From Candidatus Poseidoniaceae archaeon (lineage in GTDB: Archaea; Thermoplasmatota; Poseidoniia; Poseidoniales; Poseidoniaceae): a stretch of 8,534 nt of DNA. The position numbers and the translations under genes are program-made. The DNA lies in NCBI GenBank assembly GCA_028822955.1, contig JAPKCL010000069.1:1-8534 (forward strand), written 5' to 3'. Of the stretch, positions 1-6,152 are shown one piece after another; positions within the stretch are counted from its first letter, which is position 1, and every line of letters starts with the position of its first letter. A model generated the notes under the pieces. That model saw nothing but the letters and a program-made list of their open reading frames with translations. It ran no database searches and was not told where the DNA came from.

Positions 1-382
1 AGGTAGATATAGACATCTGCTTAAGTGCATCCATTGCCTGTTCTGCCTGACCTTCTTGCCAAAATCCAAAGGTCGCATTGGCAGTAAGGACAATAAAAAT
101 GAATATTGCATCACCGGGTTGATCAGGATGAATCAGTAGGGCGACGACGGCTGCAGTGATCAACAAATAATTCAGAGGGTCATGGTATTGGGAAAAGAAT
201 CGAAGAAGGGATGATGTCTTTTCAGGTTCTTTCAATTTGTTTCGCCCGTGAAGTGAACGACGTGCCTGAACTTCTTCTTCAGTCAAACCGTTTAAATCAG
301 TATCCAAAGTGTGAATTATTTCATCAGAATTTAAATCGTGCCAAGAGTTTATGAGAAGTCCCCCACTTGCATACGCAAGCAT
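1..382 (-). CDS. P-type cation-transporting ATPase, N-terminal fragment (runs off the left edge)
   Basis: This is the first 127 codons of a minus-strand gene whose remainder lies beyond position 1. The family is ion-pumping membrane ATPases that couple ATP hydrolysis to cation transport. The translation starts M-L-A-Y-A and then shows the usual cation-ATPase N-domain pattern: WHDLNSDEI near residues 14-22, GLTEEEVQARRSLHGRNKL near 34-52, and SLLRFFSQYHDPLNYLL. The first membrane segment follows (LITAAVVALL), then a second (DAIFIFIVLTANATFGF) ending in the family's QE-x-x-A-E-x-A-M-x-A-L-K element. The aspartyl phosphorylation site and ATP-binding domain are outside the window, so the ion cannot be read; resemblance is to type II (Ca2+-like) pumps. 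The ATG at 382-380 is the first in-frame ATG after a long open upstream frame, so it is the chosen start. Transcription diverges from the OPT gene. Confidence 0.85.
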   Translation of the reverse strand, partial: MLAYASGGLLINSWHDLNSDEIIHTLDTDLNGLTEEEVQARRSLHGRNKLKEPEKTSSLLRFFSQYHDPLNYLLITAAVVALLIHPDQPGDAIFIFIVLTANATFGFWQEGQAEQAMDALKQMSIST

Positions 383-475
383 TCTCCGGTATCCCGTTCG
401 ACTTATGATAATGATGGTGGGTGTCCCTTTCCATTGAAGCGATGTATTCAACAACTGCTTTGATTTGGAGGTGGT
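383..475. promoter_or_regulatory. Divergent promoter region between the P-type ATPase and OPT genes
   Basis: This 93-bp spacer must hold the promoters of both divergent genes. An AT-rich element, TTATGATAAT, lies at 403-412. On the minus strand it sits about 25 bases upstream of the ATPase ATG at 382, the distance expected for an archaeal TATA box serving a leaderless message. For the OPT gene no equally good box is visible; it has a ribosome binding site instead. The TATA call rests on position and composition only. No operator-like palindrome was seen. Confidence 0.35.
467..473 (+). promoter_or_regulatory. Shine-Dalgarno site of the OPT transporter gene
   Basis: GGAGGTG ends two bases before the ATG at 476, with the GGAGG core four bases from the start codon. 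Spacing is short but the match to anti-Shine-Dalgarno is strong. It fixes the start at 476 and shows that this message carries a 5' leader. Confidence 0.65.
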
Positions 476-2524
476 ATGAGCGCTTTGGGTGAACCATATA
501 TCCCAGCGAGTGAGTCTCCAAAAGAACTCACACTGCGCGTTCTTATCGTTGGTATTCTTTTAGGAATCTTAATGACTGCTGCAAACGCATACTTAGGTCT
601 CAAGGTTGGAATTACAGTCTCAGCAAGTATTCCTGCTGCGGTTATGTCAATGATCATTTTACGAACATTATTCGAGGATGTTTCCATTCTCGAAAACAAC
701 GCAGTTCAAACTATGGCAAGTGCGGGTGAATCTCTTGCTGCCGGCATTATATTTACCGTACCGGCGCTTCTCGTCATCGGGATTTGGGATGACATACAGT
801 GGCTTGATACACTCATCATTGCTCTTTTAGGTGGTCTTCTTGGCACCATGTTTACCATTGCCCTTCGGCGATTATTCATTGTGGAAGAAGCGCTTCCGTA
901 TCCCGAAGGTGTAGCATGCAGAGAAGTTCTTGTGGCTGGAGAAGAAGGTGGAGAAGGTGCATTAGCAATTCTATACGCTTTAGGGATTGGAGCAATATAT
1001 GGACTCATGGTGAAGGGTTTCAAAGTAACCCATGACAATGTCGAATCCGCATGGGAATTTATTGGGACTCGACTTTACGCCGGAATGGATCTTTCCATTG
1101 CATTGTTGTCCGTTGGCTACATTGTAGGAATTCGTATTGCGTCCTTCATTTTCCTTGGAGGCGTCATCGGATATGGGGTATTGGTACCGATGTACGGACT
1201 CATCCGAGGTTGGCCTGATTCTCCAGATTTAGCGTATGGATTTTACTTAATTTGGAAGTCACAAGTGCGTTATGTTGGTGTTGGGGCAATGGTTGTAGGA
1301 GGCGTTTACACACTCTGGTCTATGCGGAAAACAATCATTACTGGACTCTCAAAAGCACTGATTAAATCCGACAACGCCAACGAAGAACTTCTACGAACCG
1401 AAATCGACCTACCGCTCGATAAAGTAATGATCGTTTGCGCAATATTAGTCGGTCTCACTTTCCTGTATTATTGGTGGGCCACAGGCTCACTTATTCTCGC
1501 TCTTGCCGGAGCACTTTTCTTGGGCATTGTCTCCTTCTTTTTCGCTGCAGTGGCCGGATACATCGCTGGCGTGGTTGGTTCATCAAACTCTCCAGTTTCC
1601 GGAATGACCATCGCTACGCTGCTGTTTACCGTAGCCCTCGTTTGGGTCGTTGGTGACTTTTTCCTTGGCCTTGCAACAGAAGAATTGATGTTAGCTACCT
1701 TGTTAATTGCTGCTATTGTAGCCTCTTCGGCAGCCATTGCAGGCGATGTCATGCAGGACCTAAAAACTGGACATATGGTCGGTGCAACGCCCTGGAAGCA
1801 ACAAATAGCTGAAATTATTGGCGTCATTACTGGTGCAATTGTTATTGGACCTACACTACAATTGCTGCACAATGCTTTCCGGATTTCGAAAACTGCATGC
1901 GAAATGAATCCGCGTGCAGGAGACCCCCTGTGCGAAAATGCACTCTTTGCTCCACAGGCTGAACTTATTGGAGCAATTGTCCAAGGAGCATTCGGTGGGG
2001 ATTTAAACTTGGAGATGGTGATGTTGGGAGCTATCATCGCAGTGGTACTCATCATGCTAAAAATGCCAGTAATGAGCATTGCAATCGGTATTTATCTGCC
2101 ACTTCTGCTTTCGGTACCAATTATGCTGGGAGGTATTATCTCGTATTTTGCAATCAATGCGGCGTATTTACGAATTGATGGTAAGCTTGACCGTGAACCT
2201 TCCAAAGAGGCTCAGGATGCTGCGAAGAAAGTCGAAAATAGAGGAGTCCTCATCGGCGCAGGATTCATTGCTGGTGAATCAATCATGGGGGTATTCATAG
2301 CGGTTCTGATCGTTGCTAAACTTGAACTCAACCTGTTCTTTGGTGTTACTACGCTCAATGATTTCTTTTCACTCCTCTTCTTTGGTTGGTTCGTTGGCGT
2401 CTTTATTTGGCTTGCAACCCGTGCATTACCGAAAGGTGGAAACTTGATTTCGGAGGCAGTTATAATTCTCCAGAACATAACACGGAATTTCATTAACGCC
2501 TTCAAATTAACGAATCTGAAGTGA
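476..2524 (+). CDS. OPT-family oligopeptide/metal-chelate transporter
   Basis: A 682-residue multi-pass membrane protein of the OPT superfamily, prokaryotic branch. Members import oligopeptides or metal chelates by cation-coupled secondary transport; the substrate cannot be told from sequence. Family motifs in order are AYLGLKVG (39-45 region), NNAVQTMASAGES (about 74-86), PYPEGVACREVL (about 141-152), GSSNSPVSGMTI (about 368-379), QDLKTGHMVGATPWKQQ (about 427-443) and GAGFIAGES (about 594-602). More than a dozen hydrophobic segments span the chain, with a charged cytoplasm-like stretch near 292-316. A loop near residues 470-500, between two hydrophobic stretches, contains Cys475 and Cys486 and could form a disulphide. 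The start at 476 has a strong GGAGGTG site. The gene appears to be full length and intact. An 82-bp gap with a hairpin separates it from the transketolase genes, so it may be its own transcription unit. Confidence 0.9.
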   Translation: MSALGEPYIPASESPKELTLRVLIVGILLGILMTAANAYLGLKVGITVSASIPAAVMSMIILRTLFEDVSILENNAVQTMASAGESLAAGIIFTVPALLVIGIWDDIQWLDTLIIALLGGLLGTMFTIALRRLFIVEEALPYPEGVACREVLVAGEEGGEGALAILYALGIGAIYGLMVKGFKVTHDNVESAWEFIGTRLYAGMDLSIALLSVGYIVGIRIASFIFLGGVIGYGVLVPMYGLIRGWPDSPDLAYGFYLIWKSQVRYVGVGAMVVGGVYTLWSMRKTIITGLSKALIKSDNANEELLRTEIDLPLDKVMIVCAILVGLTFLYYWWATGSLILALAGALFLGIVSFFFAAVAGYIAGVVGSSNSPVSGMTIATLLFTVALVWVVGDFFLGLATEELMLATLLIAAIVASSAAIAGDVMQDLKTGHMVGATPWKQQIAEIIGVITGAIVIGPTLQLLHNAFRISKTACEMNPRAGDPLCENALFAPQAELIGAIVQGAFGGDLNLEMVMLGAIIAVVLIMLKMPVMSIAIGIYLPLLLSVPIMLGGIISYFAINAAYLRIDGKLDREPSKEAQDAAKKVENRGVLIGAGFIAGESIMGVFIAVLIVAKLELNLFFGVTTLNDFFSLLFFGWFVGVFIWLATRALPKGGNLISEAVIILQNITRNFINAFKLTNLK

Positions 2525-2535
2525 GGATTCCGAGT

Positions 2536-2564
2536 TGGTTTTCACCCGGTTTGAATGAAAACCA
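2536..2564. repeat. Inverted repeat (9-bp perfect stem, 11-base loop) downstream of OPT
   Basis: TGGTTTTCA at 2536-2544 is perfectly complementary to TGAAAACCA at 2556-2564, leaving an 11-base loop. It begins 12 bases after the OPT stop codon and ends 42 bases before the transketolase ATG. It could be a 3'-end or termination structure for OPT (the left arm contains a run of four T), a regulator operator for the transketolase operon, or an RNA-stabilising hairpin. The sequence alone does not separate these. Confidence 0.55.
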
Positions 2565-2606
2565 TCAAAGGGCTCCCGCTAAGCCAAAGGTTTGCGAGCC
2601 GATTCT

Positions 2607-3440
2607 ATGACCAAGTCAATCTCCGATTTAGAAGAAATAGCACGAAAGTGCAGAGTTGAAATTGTCAAAATGGTTCACCGTGCTCAAGCAGGACACCCAG
2701 GTGGTTCTCTATCTGAAATTGATTTACTTGCGGCATTGTATGCAACTCGGATGCGAGTCCGACCGGATGAACCAAAATGGGGAGACCGTGACCTATTTAT
2801 TCTATCGAAGGGTCACGCATCTCCTGGAATGTATTCGATTCTCGCAGAAATGGGATTCATCTCCCATGAAGATTTGAAATCCTACCGCGTGCTTGGTGGG
2901 ATTTGTCAAGGACACGTCGATATGAAGTGGTGTCCTGGTGTTGACTTTTCAGCGGGTTCACTCGGGATGGGTCTTTCGTTTGGGATGGGATGTGCAACAG
3001 CAGCCCGTCTTGATGGTAGCGACCGACGTGCATTCGTTATGATTGGAGACGGAGAAATGCAAGAAGGAAGTGTGTGGGAAGCGGCAATGGCAGCAGCACA
3101 TCATGAACTTGGCAATCTCAAAGTTATTCTCGACCGCAACCGTATCCAAAATGATGATTTCTGTGAAGTTCAAATGCGAATGTTTGACATCCCTGCAAAA
3201 TGGAAGGCTTTCGGTTGGAATGTAAAGGAAATTGACGGACACAACATGACTGAAGTCATGGAAGGACTCGATTTCTTGGAAGCACCTGAAAATTGTAACG
3301 GGCCATCGATTCTTATTGCACACACCATCAAAGGTGCTGGAATCTCATACATGGAAAATAACCCATCTTTCCACGGTGCGGCTCCAAATGACGAGCAGTT
3401 CCACCAAGCAATGATTGAACTTGGGGAGGTGGAAGCATGA
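2607..3440 (+). CDS. Transketolase, N-terminal (thiamine-diphosphate pyrophosphate-binding) subunit
   Basis: This 277-residue protein is the N-terminal half of a split transketolase, which moves two-carbon ketol units between sugar phosphates in the non-oxidative pentose phosphate pathway, with thiamine diphosphate and Mg2+. Visible landmarks are AGHPGGSLSE (His30), SKGHASPG (His70), QGHVDM (His103), the GDGE at 147-150 that opens the thiamine-diphosphate motif, and the DRN at 176-178 that closes it with the metal-binding Asn. The sequence AGSLGMGLS near 117-124 replaces the more usual TGSLGQGLS. Length suits split archaeal and bacterial enzymes. An in-frame TTG at 2592 would add five residues (MRADS), but the ATG at 2607 gives the family-like N-terminus and is preferred. 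The Shine-Dalgarno match is weak. Its stop overlaps the next start, so the two subunits are translated together. Confidence 0.93.
   Translation: MTKSISDLEEIARKCRVEIVKMVHRAQAGHPGGSLSEIDLLAALYATRMRVRPDEPKWGDRDLFILSKGHASPGMYSILAEMGFISHEDLKSYRVLGGICQGHVDMKWCPGVDFSAGSLGMGLSFGMGCATAARLDGSDRRAFVMIGDGEMQEGSVWEAAMAAAHHELGNLKVILDRNRIQNDDFCEVQMRMFDIPAKWKAFGWNVKEIDGHNMTEVMEGLDFLEAPENCNGPSILIAHTIKGAGISYMENNPSFHGAAPNDEQFHQAMIELGEVEA
3423..3432 (+). promoter_or_regulatory. Shine-Dalgarno site of the transketolase C-terminal subunit
   Basis: GGGGAGGTGG lies inside the last codons of the upstream subunit and ends four bases before the ATG at 3437. With the ATGA stop/start overlap it indicates internal re-initiation and coupled, roughly equal production of the two subunits. 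Confidence 0.7.
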
Positions 3441-4372
3441 CCAGAATGGCAGCAACACGGGATGGCTACGGTCAAGCCTTACTCGATTTGGCTGGAAACG
3501 AAAAGGTCGTTGTTCTTGAAGCAGACCTTGGTAAATCTACCAAATCACTTCACTTTAGAAAAGCCTACCCTGACCGTACGATTTCATGCGGAATTGGAGA
3601 GCAAAACATGCTTCTCGTTGGAGCAGGAATGGCAGCCTCTGGGTACATCCCATTCGCCAGCACTTTTGCGATCTTTACTGAAAGAGCATTTGAGCAAATG
3701 CGTAATGGTATTGCTCGACCAAATCTTGCAGTGCACCTGTGTGGTAGTCACGGTGGCACCCATACGGGCACTGATGGTTCCTCTGCCCAGTCAATAGAGG
3801 ATTTAGCGATCTTCCGAACATTGCCTAATGTTGTCGTTATGCATCCATGTGATGACGTAAGCACACGTGTCTTGACCATGCAACTTCCTGCACTCGGAAC
3901 TCCATCCTACATGCGAACTGCTCGTAACAAGACTCCAGTACTGTACGATGGTCGAGAAGATGAAATTAAAATTGGAAAAGGGATTATTCTGACAGAAGGA
4001 AATGATGTAGCGATTGTTGCTTGTGGTGTCTTGGTATCTGAATCTCTCAAGGCAGCTGAATCTTTGAAAGCAGAAGGTATTCATGCAACCGTTGTTGATA
4101 TGCATACTCTCAAGCCAATCGATGGTGAACTCATTGATACGATTGCTACCCGATGTGGTGCACTTGTTACCGCAGAAGACCACAATGTCATCGGTGGCCT
4201 TGGCAGTGCTGTTGCAGAGCATCTGGTAGCCAATATCTTTGCTCCACTTGAAATGGTCGGCGTTCCAGACCGATTCGGTGAATCTGGCCAAGCAGATGAA
4301 ATGCTCGAAGTAATGCAAATTTCTGCACATTACATTGCATTGGCTGCAAAGAAAGCAATTTCCCGGAAGTAA
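3437..4372 (+). CDS. Transketolase, C-terminal (pyrimidine-binding) subunit
   Basis: The 311-residue partner of the preceding gene supplies the pyrimidine-binding and C-terminal domains; the active site forms between the two chains. GIGEQNM carries the catalytic Glu55 that activates thiamine diphosphate. GMAASGYIPFASTFAIF (about 64-80) and the GGTHTGTDGSSAQSIEDLA stretch (about 106-124) are standard transketolase segments, and MHPCDD (about 135-140) and MRTARN (about 159-164) also fit. The C-terminal domain includes VVDMHTLKPID (219-229), TAEDHNVIGGLGSAVAE (245-261) and GVPDRFGESG (275-284), the pattern shared with transketolase and the pyruvate dehydrogenase beta family. The start codon overlaps the stop of the N-terminal subunit (ATGA), which rules out a simple frameshifted single gene: both parts have proper starts and stops. 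A 42-bp gap follows. Confidence 0.93.
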   Translation: MTRMAATRDGYGQALLDLAGNEKVVVLEADLGKSTKSLHFRKAYPDRTISCGIGEQNMLLVGAGMAASGYIPFASTFAIFTERAFEQMRNGIARPNLAVHLCGSHGGTHTGTDGSSAQSIEDLAIFRTLPNVVVMHPCDDVSTRVLTMQLPALGTPSYMRTARNKTPVLYDGREDEIKIGKGIILTEGNDVAIVACGVLVSESLKAAESLKAEGIHATVVDMHTLKPIDGELIDTIATRCGALVTAEDHNVIGGLGSAVAEHLVANIFAPLEMVGVPDRFGESGQADEMLEVMQISAHYIALAAKKAISRK

Positions 4373-4377
4373 TTCTG

Positions 4378-4394
4378 CTGAAAGTACTTTATTT
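4378..4394 (+). promoter_or_regulatory. Possible archaeal BRE/TATA element before the MazG-like gene
   Basis: CTGAAA (4378-4383) followed by CTTTATTT (4387-4394) resembles a BRE plus TATA box. Its centre lies about 25 bases before the ATG at 4415, which would give a leaderless transcript starting at or near that ATG; no Shine-Dalgarno sequence precedes the ATG. If active, it would allow the pyrophosphohydrolase and transaldolase to be expressed separately from the transketolase genes. Called on motif and spacing only. Confidence 0.35.
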
Positions 4395-4414
4395 GAAACC
4401 GATGTGTGCGATAC

Positions 4415-4780
4415 ATGTCGAACAAAGACTCCCTCGTGAATACAATGCGCGAAGTTGACGCATTTACCAATGAACGTGATTGGGAACAATTTCACAGTGT
4501 GAAAAATCTCATGGCTTCTGTTTCAATCGAAGCGAGTGAATTAAACGAAACTATCCAATGGTCAAATCCAACACAAGAAGAAGTTCAAGAAAACCCTCAA
4601 TTGCTTACCGACATTGGTGATGAATTGGCTGATGTGATGGTCTATTGCCTTCGCTTATGTTCAGTTCTTGGCATCGAGCCGATTGACATGATGAACGTTA
4701 AAATCGAAAAAAATAGATTGAAATATCCGGTTGAAAAGGCAAAAGGTAATTCTGCAAAATATACTACCTATGAAAATTGA
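4415..4780 (+). CDS. MazG-like nucleotide pyrophosphohydrolase (dCTPase/RS21-C6 type)
   Basis: A 121-residue all-helical protein of the MazG superfamily. These enzymes hydrolyse NTPs or dNTPs to monophosphate and pyrophosphate, often removing non-canonical or excess nucleotides. RDWEQFHSVKNLMASVSIEA (21-40) closely follows the family's RDWxQFHxxxNLAxxLxxE pattern. The metal-binding acidic residues are present: E39, E42 and E45 in the first helix (EASELNE, then IQW) and E70 with D73 in the second (DELADVMVY). The length suits single-domain members that work as dimers or tetramers, not full MazG. An in-frame GTG at 4406 would add three residues; the ATG at 4415 is preferred because of the TATA-like element about 25 bases upstream. 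It lies between transketolase and transaldolase genes on the same strand. The exact substrate cannot be read. Confidence 0.85.
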   Translation: MSNKDSLVNTMREVDAFTNERDWEQFHSVKNLMASVSIEASELNETIQWSNPTQEEVQENPQLLTDIGDELADVMVYCLRLCSVLGIEPIDMMNVKIEKNRLKYPVEKAKGNSAKYTTYEN

Positions 4781-4831
4781 GGCAATGTTTGAAGCAAATA
4801 CTTGAAAGAGTGCCTCCCACAACACTGCAGT

Positions 4832-5494
4832 ATGGAGTTCTTCCTTGACACAGCAGATGTAGATGAAATACGAGAAATTGCCGCCTGGGGAATCCTCGAT
4901 GGCGTAACAACAAATCCTTCACTGATTAAGAAGAGCGGAAGAGATTTTAAGAAAGTCGTTGCGGAAATCGCCTCCATTTGCGATGGTCCAATCTCGGCAG
5001 AAGTCACCGCCATGGATACCGCAGGAATGATCGAGCAAGGACTTGCACTCAAAGCAGAATTGCCCGATAATGTCATCATCAAAATCCCATGCACTCCAGA
5101 AGGTCTGGCTGCAACAAAGGTATTGACAGAGGCAGGTATTGACACAAACGTCACCCTCATCTTCTCCGCTGCACAAGCACTGATGGCTGCGAAAGCCGGT
5201 GCAACCTATGTCTCTCCATTCATTGGGCGTATCGATGACACAGGACATGACGGAATGACCCTTATTGCTGAAATCATGGACACATGGTCGAATTATCACT
5301 GGATTACAACCAAGGTACTCGCCGCATCGATTCGCCACCCAACACATGTACTTCAGTGCATACAGTTAGGTGCCCACACCGCAACAATGCCAGCAAAAAT
5401 TTTCCGCCAGTTGATGAAACACCCACTCACAGACCGTGGACTCGAAGGCTTCATGAAGGATTGGGCAGAAGTTGAAAAGGCAGGAAATGCTTGA
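4832..5494 (+). CDS. tal: Transaldolase, short MipB/TalC type
   Basis: A 220-residue single-domain TIM-barrel transaldolase that transfers a dihydroxyacetone unit from sedoheptulose-7-phosphate to glyceraldehyde-3-phosphate in the non-oxidative pentose phosphate pathway. It starts MEFFLDTADVDEIRE, has GVTTNPSLI (24-32), the Schiff-base lysine K84 in VIIKIPCTPEGLAA, TNVTLIFS (105-112), YVSPFIGRIDD (126-136) and AASIRHPTHV (164-173). E57 (in SAEV) and F130 stand where E. coli fructose-6-phosphate aldolase has Gln59 and Tyr131; Glu and Phe are the transaldolase states, so true transaldolase activity is more likely than FSA activity. An in-frame TTG at 4802 would add ten residues without family support, so the ATG at 4832 is used. 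It follows the MazG-like gene by 51 bp. A weak TATA-like AAATACTTG near 4796-4804 might give a very short leader. Confidence 0.92.
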   Translation: MEFFLDTADVDEIREIAAWGILDGVTTNPSLIKKSGRDFKKVVAEIASICDGPISAEVTAMDTAGMIEQGLALKAELPDNVIIKIPCTPEGLAATKVLTEAGIDTNVTLIFSAAQALMAAKAGATYVSPFIGRIDDTGHDGMTLIAEIMDTWSNYHWITTKVLAASIRHPTHVLQCIQLGAHTATMPAKIFRQLMKHPLTDRGLEGFMKDWAEVEKAGNA

Positions 5495-5498
5495 TTAA

Positions 5499-5540
5499 CT
5501 GAAGATTCAGCATAAGGAGGCTTCTTGAAGGAAGGCTTCA
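5499..5540. repeat. Short palindromes and GGCTTC direct repeat in the tal downstream gap
   Basis: The 71-bp gap after tal holds CTGAA-GA-TTCAG (5499-5510), CTTC-TT-GAAG (5521-5530), and a directly repeated GGCTTC at 5519-5524 and 5535-5540. Stems are only 4-5 bp with two-base loops, too tight for stable RNA hairpins alone, although alternative pairing between the GAAG and CTTC blocks is possible. Significance is uncertain. Confidence 0.25.
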
Positions 5541-5553
5541 CACGCTTAATTAC

Positions 5554-5559
5554 GGAGGT
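5554..5559 (+). promoter_or_regulatory. Shine-Dalgarno site of the first small membrane protein gene
   Basis: GGAGGT sits six bases before the ATG at 5566, an ideal spacing, and supports that start. A second SD-like AAGGAGG lies further up at 5514-5520. Confidence 0.65.
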
Positions 5560-5565
5560 CGAAGG

Positions 5566-6141
5566 ATGTCATCGGAACAAGACAAACTCAATCGACTTTT
5601 GTCAGGCGATTTTTCACCTGATGAAATAGCAAATGACCCAATGTTGGTCAGCCTTGCAGAGAGAATTTACGGGATTAAAATTGACCCAGTCATTACTACG
5701 AAACCACGTGACTTCGTATCAACTGCGGGAGATGCTCATCCGACTGAAGTAACTGAAGTTGCTCCACCTACCGATATGCTGATCGAAGTTATCGGCGACC
5801 TTGCACCTGCATTGCCTATGCCTGGCATGCAACTCCCTCCACTTTCAATACCCCCAATTGAATCCAAGAAGAACAAGGGATTCCAAAGAATTGTAATGGC
5901 AGGTTTTGGATTTGTATTACTCAATCTTGTTGGAGTTTGGTCGTATGTCTTCGGAAGTTTGTGCCAAGCAGGAGATTTGTGTCCAACAGATGGTTATACG
6001 AAAATTAATTTAATGGAAATTTATAAAATTAATTCAGGATATGGTTGGTCTGAACCTGTTCAGTCCGGTGCATATGGTATTCCAGACATTGTTGCTGTAA
6101 TCATATTGGGCATTGCCCTCTTTATGACAATGCGCAAATAA
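5566..6141 (+). CDS. Uncharacterised two-helix membrane protein
   Basis: A 191-residue protein not recognised by family. The N-terminal half is predicted soluble: an acidic helical start (DKLNRLLSGDFSPDEIANDPMLVSL split over residues 6-30) followed by a linker rich in Pro, Thr and Val (about 41-98) with repeated P-x-P/PP elements. A basic patch, SKKNKG (100-105), precedes a hydrophobic segment near 107-131. A short non-cytoplasmic-looking loop follows with Cys133 and Cys139 flanking QAGDL, and several Gly, Tyr and Trp residues. A second hydrophobic helix (about 172-188, PDIVAVIILGIALFM) ends the chain with MRK. Basic residues at the inner ends suggest a large cytoplasmic N-terminal domain and a paired-Cys loop outside. 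There is no signal peptide. The start is fixed by GGAGGT. The next gene begins within 2-11 bases of this stop, so the two are probably co-transcribed and may act together. Function is unknown. Confidence 0.75.
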   Translation: MSSEQDKLNRLLSGDFSPDEIANDPMLVSLAERIYGIKIDPVITTKPRDFVSTAGDAHPTEVTEVAPPTDMLIEVIGDLAPALPMPGMQLPPLSIPPIESKKNKGFQRIVMAGFGFVLLNLVGVWSYVFGSLCQAGDLCPTDGYTKINLMEIYKINSGYGWSEPVQSGAYGIPDIVAVIILGIALFMTMRK

Positions 6142-6152
6142 GCGTGGTTGAC

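Noticed and set aside
324..521. Minus-strand open frame crossing the ATPase start and the OPT start
   Set aside because: It overlaps both the P-type ATPase N-terminus and the OPT start in a different frame, and its translation looks random. The ATPase frame has clear family similarity.
1468..2079. Minus-strand open frame (203 codons) inside the OPT gene
   Set aside because: Antisense to well-conserved OPT motifs; its sequence is a Ser/Thr/Pro/Ala-rich mirror of membrane-segment codons with no recognisable domain.
2592..2606. TTG start extending the transketolase N-terminal subunit by five residues
   Set aside because: The extension MRADS has no family support, and the following ATG at 2607 gives the normal N-terminus.
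2607..4372. Two transketolase halves as a frameshift-broken single gene
   Set aside because: Each half has a proper start and stop, the second has its own strong Shine-Dalgarno site, and split transketolases of this size are a known arrangement.
3803..4495. Long minus-strand open frame (230 codons) opposite the transketolase C-terminal subunit
   Set aside because: It is antisense to a clear transketolase gene, rich in Cys, His and Asn in an unlikely pattern, and shows no family motif; it is a by-product of the plus-strand codon bias.
4802..4831. TTG start extending transaldolase by ten residues
   Set aside because: Family members begin at the equivalent of MEFFLDTA, matching the ATG at 4832; the extension looks like untranslated sequence.
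5525..5628. Possible leader peptide from a TTG after AAGGAGG (5514-5520), overlapping the start of the 5566 gene
   Set aside because: A TTG start with four-base spacing and a frame that ends inside the next gene by chance; the peptide has no regulatory codon runs. The GGAGGT before 5566 explains translation better.
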